Source: Azospirillum sp. B4 (GTDB taxonomy: Bacteria; Pseudomonadota; Alphaproteobacteria; Azospirillales; Azospirillaceae). From it: DNA of 37,925 nt. The stretch is from NCBI RefSeq assembly GCF_000333275.1, contig NZ_BACU01000610.1, positions 1-37,925 on the forward strand, read 5' to 3'. Of this stretch, positions 33,697 through 37,925 are shown one piece after another. A program made the position numbers and the translations under genes. The stretch's first letter is position 1; the number at the start of each line of letters is the position of its first letter. The notes under the pieces are model-generated. The model saw nothing but the letters and a program-made list of their open reading frames with translations, was not told the DNA's origin and did no database searches.

Positions 33697-36600
33697 GCGA
33701 GGTGCTGGTGATCGGACTGGCTGCGGAAGCTCCGGCGCCGTGCCGCCCGGCGGTCTTGTGGCGATGGCATGGCCGTCTCCGTGGGTGCCGGTGGGGCGGG
33801 GACCCGATACGCCGCGCCGGAGAAATGGCACGCGAGGCGGCGCGCGCTGGGATGCTCGAACAGGTCGGTGACGCTGCTCTTCAGGTTCAGTTCCTGGCGC
33901 AATCGGCGATTCACCGCGACCGCGATCAGGGAGTCGGCGCCAAGCTCGAAGAAGGACGTATCGGGGTCGACGGGTCGTCCGTGCAGCGCATCCCGAAGAA
34001 TGTCGCTGATGGCGGCGACCAACTCGGCCTCCTTCTGCGCCAGGGAGGGGGCGGGCAGGGGGGAGACCGCGCCAGCGGCACGCTGAGCGATCTCGATGGT
34101 GGCCGGAGCATTGGGGTCCGCCAGCAAGGCGGCGCGATCAACCTTGCCATTGCCGGTCAGCGGCAAGGTGTGCCGTACACTGATGCGTTTTGGGACCATG
34201 TAGCTGGGCAAACCGGCCGCCAAGTGCGCGCGCACCGCCGCCGGATCAAGGGCCGTTCCGGTGACGAACAGATGCAATTGCCGGCGCCCGGTATCGTCCG
34301 GCGCGGCCAGCGCGACCGCATGGCCGATCCCGGGATAGCTCAACGCCGCGGCCTCGACCTCGCCCAGTTCGATGCGATAGCCGCCGATCTTGACCTGGCC
34401 GTCCCGGCGGCCCAGGAACTCGATCATGCCGTCACGCCAGCGTCCCATGTCACCCGTCCGGTAGAGGCGGTGGCCGGTTCGCGGGTCGGTGACGAAGGCC
34501 GCCGCCGTCCGGTCGTCATCGCGCCAATAGCCGCGCGCGACACCGGCGCCGCCGATATGGAGTTCGCCCTCGATGCCGTCCGGGCAAGGCGTCATTCCAG
34601 GGCCGAGCACCTGGAACGACTGGTTCGCCAACGGCCGGCCATAGGGCACGCTGCGCCATGTCGGATCGAGCGTGCCGACGCGGTGATAGATCGACCAGAT
34701 TGCCGCCTCGGTCGCGCCGCCCAGGCTGATCAGTTCAACCTGCGGCGCCGCCGCGGCCAGGGCCGGGGGCAGACCGAGTGGAATCCAGTCGCCACTCAGC
34801 ATGGCGAGACGCAGACTTGACAAGGCCTTGGCCGGAGGATCGGCGGCCAGCAGCAGGTCAAGGAACATCGGCACCGAATTCCACACGGTGACGCCGGTGG
34901 AGGCGACCAGGTCCGCCAGCACTTCGGGGTCCCGGATCCGTGCCGGGTCAGGCAGCACCAGCGTGCCGCCCGCCGCCAGGACGCCGAAGATGTCGTAGAC
35001 TGACAGATCGAACCCCAGCGCCGACAAGCCGAGAACCCGGTCGTCCGGCCCCACGCCGAAGCGGTTGTTGACGTCGAGCACCGTGTTGAGCGCGGCGCGG
35101 TGTTCCAGCATCGCCCCCTTGGGCTCCCCGGTCGAGCCGGAGGTGAACAGGACATAGGCCAGGTCGTTGCCGTTGGCGCGCCGCGGCGGCAACGACCTCG
35201 GCGGGAGTGCGGGTTCCAACTGGTCGGCGGCAAGGACGGCGGCGCCGTCCGGCAACGCCAGTGTCGACGCCAGCGCCGCGGTGGTGATGACGGTCTGTGC
35301 CCCGCCCCGCTCCACCAGCCGGCGGAAGCGGGCCGGCGGCAGGGCCGGATCGACCGGCAGATAAGCCCCGCCGGCCATCAGCACGCCCAGCACGGCGGCG
35401 ATCTGCAGGGCGCTCTTGTCGAAGGCGACGGCGACCAACCCGTCCCGGCCAGGTGGCGGCAAGGCGGCGGCGATCGCGGCCGCGCGACACACCAGCTCGC
35501 CATAGCTCCACCGCGTGCCCGGCGCGATGATCGCGGTCCGATCCGGTGTTTCGAGGGCGCGCCGCAGCAAGGGTTCGTGCAGCAGGTCGTCGGGGATCGG
35601 TGCGTCGGTCGCGTTGATCGCATCCCGTCTTGCCGCCTCGTCCTCGGCAATCGCTTGCGTCGCGGATGCCGTCCAATCCGCGCCGACGGTGGCCAGCCGG
35701 GCAACCGTGCTGGCATAGGCATGGAACATGGCGGCGACCAGGCCATCCGGAAACGCCTCTTCGACCGTGTCCCAGGTGAACACCAGCCGGCCGCCCTCTG
35801 TATAGATCTGGGCGTCGAGGAGGACCTGCGGCGTCTGCGTCACGCCATGGTCCAGGGCGCCCAGGCTGCTGATGCCCGTGCCGGCGCCGATCACCGGATC
35901 ATAACCCAGCATGCTGGTGAAGACGAAGGGAACGCCCCGCCCGCGACCGAAGCGGCGCATGGCCTCGACCCCCGACACGGCGGTGTGTTCCAGCCGGCGC
36001 GCAAGCTCCGCCGAGAAACGGCCGGCCGCCGCGGCGAAACCGCCCTCGCTGTCCGCCCCGACGCCGACCAGGACGGTGGAGGTGAAGTCACCGATCACGC
36101 GATCGATATCGGGATGCACCGGCCGGCGATCATAGACAGTGACGTTTAGCGCGAAATCGGCCCCCGTCCAATGGGCCAGCGTCGCGCCGAAGGCGGCGGC
36201 CATCACCGCGGCCGGGGTGGCGCCGCTCAGCCGGGCGGTGGTTTGCAGCCGTTGCCAGGCCGTGGCGTCAAGCTCGCCCCGGCGGCGCACGAAACGGGCG
36301 CCGACCAGGGCCTCGTCCGGCCGGGCCCGGGGCAGGGCTGGCGCGTCCGGCAGACGCGCCATTTCGGCCTGCCAAAAAGCCAGCGCCCGCTCATGTTCGG
36401 CCCCATTCCGGCGGCGGTCCAGATACAGCATGTAGTCGCGGAACGAAATAGCCGGCGGCGGGACGGTGGCATCCGTTTCGGCATAGAGCCTGCCCCATTG
36501 CCGCAACAGCCCGAATAGGCTCAGGACGTCAATGATAAGGAGATCGATGGAAACATGAAGGCGTGATCCCTGGCCGTCATGGCTGAGTTCTATCCGGAAC

Positions 36601-37757
36601 AGCGGCCAGCAGGTCGGGTCGAACACCTCATGCGCCATCCGTTCGCGCAATGTCGCCAGGCAGGCGGCGCCGTCGGCCGCGCCACGCCAATCGTGTTCGA
36701 CGATGCGGATGGCGGGGACCTCCGGCTGGACCCGCTGGCGGGCGTCGGCGGTGAACACCGCGCGCAACATGTCGTGGTCGCGGACCAGCCGGTTCCAGGC
36801 GGCGGTGAGACGCCCGCCATCCAGCGGCGTATCGGACAGCAGTTCCCAGTAGACGTGACAACCCGTGCCGCCCAGCGGCACCGCCGGGCTGCGTCCGACG
36901 AAATAGGCCAACTGCAGATCGGTCAGCCCGAACGGTTCGGCCGCGTTGGCCGGATCCGGCGTGATTCGCTCCACGGTATCGGCTTTGCCGGCGCCGGCCA
37001 GCACGGCACCGATCGGTTGCCGTGCCAGCAGGTCGCCGAGGCCGACCGCGAGGCCGGCCTCGCTGGCCAGCCGGTTGCGAATCTCGATGGCCAGGATCGA
37101 GTCCAGCCCGAGGTCCAGCAGGATGGCGTTCTGGTCCAAAGATGTGTCGAGAGCCAGCGCGCGACCGATGACGGCGAGGGGGGCGGTGTCGACCGCCGAT
37201 GGCGGGACGGCCGCGGGCGGCAGGGCCGCCGTCCCCGTCCAGAACCGCCGACGGATGAAGGGATAGCCGAATGGCCGGCTGGGTTGCCCAGCGGCCACGG
37301 TTGGCTCCGCGGCGACGGCGGGGATGCGCCGTGTGGCGAGGCAATCATCGATCGCATTGGCCAGTGTCGCCGCGTCCGATACGGTGAAGGACGCGCGGAA
37401 TCGCGCGGTCGTCCGGGGCGCCCCCAGCACGGCGGCAACATCGGGGAGTGACGGACGGGTGGCGCGCAGCCAGGCCCCGACGGCGGCCAGGCGGTCGTAA
37501 AGCTCCGGTTCCAGCGTCGCGCCCAGAACGATGATGTGCTGGGCGGCGGGTGACGGATGGGTCCTCCCCGCCTCTCCCGGGCGTATCACGGCCGCCGCGC
37601 AGGCCCCATTGAGCGCGAAGCCGTTCACCAAGGTGCGGCCTTTACGCGCCAGGGCCGCGCGCGCGACCGCGGCCAAGCCGGAGACGGCCAGCATATGGCC
37701 GGCCGCGGGTTTCAGCGTATCCAGCGGCAGCCCGCGCGCACGCTCGCCCAACACCAA
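33687..37757 (-). CDS. Hybrid PKS/NRPS: partial KS, linker, ACP, heterocyclisation, Cys-adenylation, PCP
   Basis: 1356 codons. Residues 1-60 are only the C-terminal end of a ketosynthase (KPAAGHMLAVSG, His21 as third catalytic residue). A post-KS linker ends in FGYPFIRRRFW (about 163-173) with no AT domain, as in trans-AT synthases. ACP: LGLDSILAIEI, Ser220. Heterocyclisation domain about 275-690: D405-x4-D410-x2-S413. Adenylation domain about 715-1210: FTSGSTGEPKG, specificity residues D917 L918 Y921 N960 M986 S988 L1012 I1020 W1021 K1205, one conservative change from the cysteine code. PCP: LGADSLIAV, Ser1276. The product segment should carry a thiazoline. No thioesterase or next module follows, and the tail runs antisense into a REC fragment. 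The TTG at 37757 is only the first possible start; both ends look truncated. Confidence 0.85.
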   Translation of the reverse strand: MVLGERARGLPLDTLKPAAGHMLAVSGLAAVARAALARKGRTLVNGFALNGACAAAVIRPGEAGRTHPSPAAQHIIVLGATLEPELYDRLAAVGAWLRATRPSLPDVAAVLGAPRTTARFRASFTVSDAATLANAIDDCLATRRIPAVAAEPTVAAGQPSRPFGYPFIRRRFWTGTAALPPAAVPPSAVDTAPLAVIGRALALDTSLDQNAILLDLGLDSILAIEIRNRLASEAGLAVGLGDLLARQPIGAVLAGAGKADTVERITPDPANAAEPFGLTDLQLAYFVGRSPAVPLGGTGCHVYWELLSDTPLDGGRLTAAWNRLVRDHDMLRAVFTADARQRVQPEVPAIRIVEHDWRGAADGAACLATLRERMAHEVFDPTCWPLFRIELSHDGQGSRLHVSIDLLIIDVLSLFGLLRQWGRLYAETDATVPPPAISFRDYMLYLDRRRNGAEHERALAFWQAEMARLPDAPALPRARPDEALVGARFVRRRGELDATAWQRLQTTARLSGATPAAVMAAAFGATLAHWTGADFALNVTVYDRRPVHPDIDRVIGDFTSTVLVGVGADSEGGFAAAAGRFSAELARRLEHTAVSGVEAMRRFGRGRGVPFVFTSMLGYDPVIGAGTGISSLGALDHGVTQTPQVLLDAQIYTEGGRLVFTWDTVEEAFPDGLVAAMFHAYASTVARLATVGADWTASATQAIAEDEAARRDAINATDAPIPDDLLHEPLLRRALETPDRTAIIAPGTRWSYGELVCRAAAIAAALPPPGRDGLVAVAFDKSALQIAAVLGVLMAGGAYLPVDPALPPARFRRLVERGGAQTVITTAALASTLALPDGAAVLAADQLEPALPPRSLPPRRANGNDLAYVLFTSGSTGEPKGAMLEHRAALNTVLDVNNRFGVGPDDRVLGLSALGFDLSVYDIFGVLAAGGTLVLPDPARIRDPEVLADLVASTGVTVWNSVPMFLDLLLAADPPAKALSSLRLAMLSGDWIPLGLPPALAAAAPQVELISLGGATEAAIWSIYHRVGTLDPTWRSVPYGRPLANQSFQVLGPGMTPCPDGIEGELHIGGAGVARGYWRDDDRTAAAFVTDPRTGHRLYRTGDMGRWRDGMIEFLGRRDGQVKIGGYRIELGEVEAAALSYPGIGHAVALAAPDDTGRRQLHLFVTGTALDPAAVRAHLAAGLPSYMVPKRISVRHTLPLTGNGKVDRAALLADPNAPATIEIAQRAAGAVSPLPAPSLAQKEAELVAAISDILRDALHGRPVDPDTSFFELGADSLIAVAVNRRLRQELNLKSSVTDLFEHPSARRLACHFSGAAYRVPAPPAPTETAMPSPQDRRAARRRSFRSQSDHQHLALG

Positions 37758-37797
37758 ACCCGGACAGGAAGGGCGAATTCCGTTTCGTCCCGCGGCA

Positions 37798-37925
37798 TCA
37801 CCGCCAGAACCGCAACCCCTCAGTCACCAGCGTCAGCCGCCAGAACCCAGGGGTCGCTTCGCCGTCGCGCCGTTCGTTGTCGCCCGCCGCGTCGGTGAAC
37901 GGGGTTATAGAGACGCCCGCCGGGG
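37798..37925 (-). CDS. 3' end of an unrecognised protein (runs off the window)
   Basis: A frame open to the window edge ends at TGA 37798-37800, with the C-terminal peptide SITPFTDAAGDNERRDGEATPGFWRLTLVTEGLRFWR. It does not resemble PKS or NRPS sequence, and I cannot assign a family. It ends 40 bp before the first possible start of the truncated KS frame on the same strand, so the boundary between foreign coding sequence and KS remnant lies here. With only 42 codons visible it may also be chance. Confidence 0.35.
   Translation of the reverse strand, partial: PAGVSITPFTDAAGDNERRDGEATPGFWRLTLVTEGLRFWR

Noticed and set aside
33602..33871. An 89-codon plus-strand frame beginning VLFVTGQAES, as an intact gene
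   Set aside because: Only about 30 residues match the end of a receiver domain, with a frameshift upstream and nonsense-like sequence after KPFT; treated as a fragment.

Overview
The window is GC-rich (roughly two thirds G+C by eye), densely coding chromosomal DNA of an alphaproteobacterium. The gene set points to the Rhodospirillales/Azospirillaceae (Azospirillum, Nitrospirillum, Niveispirillum). Pointers are an FnrN-type oxygen regulator, hisZ beside purA, an ornithine decarboxylase/homospermidine synthase pair, a class I PHA synthase with a long Ala/Pro/Lys-rich N-terminus, and the order aminotransferase-hom-glpX-recJ. The genus is an inference; no rRNA marker is present.

Layout. 1-4.3 kb: the end of a YciA-type thioesterase, fnrN with an FNR box upstream, an alpha/beta hydrolase, rlmN and two tiny membrane proteins. 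Two copies of a structured intergenic repeat lie here. 4.3-6.0 kb: a hipBA module with three operator-like dyads exactly 50 bp apart. 6.1-9.3 kb: argG with a strong terminator, a low-GC sulfotransferase, yggT-DUF167, and tRNA-Ala(CGC). 9.4-14.4 kb: a PagL-like lipid A deacylase, two amino-acid ABC permeases without ATPase or binding protein, a tandem pair of the same repeat, then hisZ-purA. 14.6-15.3 kb: an RHH/PIN toxin-antitoxin pair. 15.4-18.6 kb: ornithine decarboxylase and homospermidine synthase, behind a structured leader with an 11-codon upstream ORF. 18.8-22.1 kb: a WecA-type glycosyl-phosphate transferase, a lipocalin-like secreted protein divergent from a CGNR regulator with paired operators, and a DUF3800 protein. 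22.1-25.5 kb: phaC, broken by two compensating frameshifts, and a divergent lipoprotein. 25.7-31.2 kb: aminotransferase, hom, glpX and recJ. 31.7-33.3 kb: an unrecognised 504-aa protein behind 0.5 kb of AT-richer DNA. 33.4 kb to the end: tRNA-Glu(UUC), a decayed response-regulator fragment, and a 1356-aa PKS/NRPS hybrid (partial KS-ACP-Cy-A-PCP) whose specificity residues predict cysteine.

Working together: odc and hss form a two-step route from ornithine to homospermidine. hisZ and purA pair histidine and purine synthesis. The aminotransferase and hom are amino-acid genes ahead of glpX and recJ. hipBA and RHH/PIN are two independent toxin-antitoxin modules. The last 4.5 kb look like accessory, rearranged DNA next to a tRNA.

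The items most worth following are the repeat family with covarying hairpin stems, the odc leader RNA, the phased hipBA operators, the paired operators between the lipocalin-like gene and the CGNR gene, and the truncated cysteine-heterocyclising module. All calls come from reading the sequence; no database search was run.
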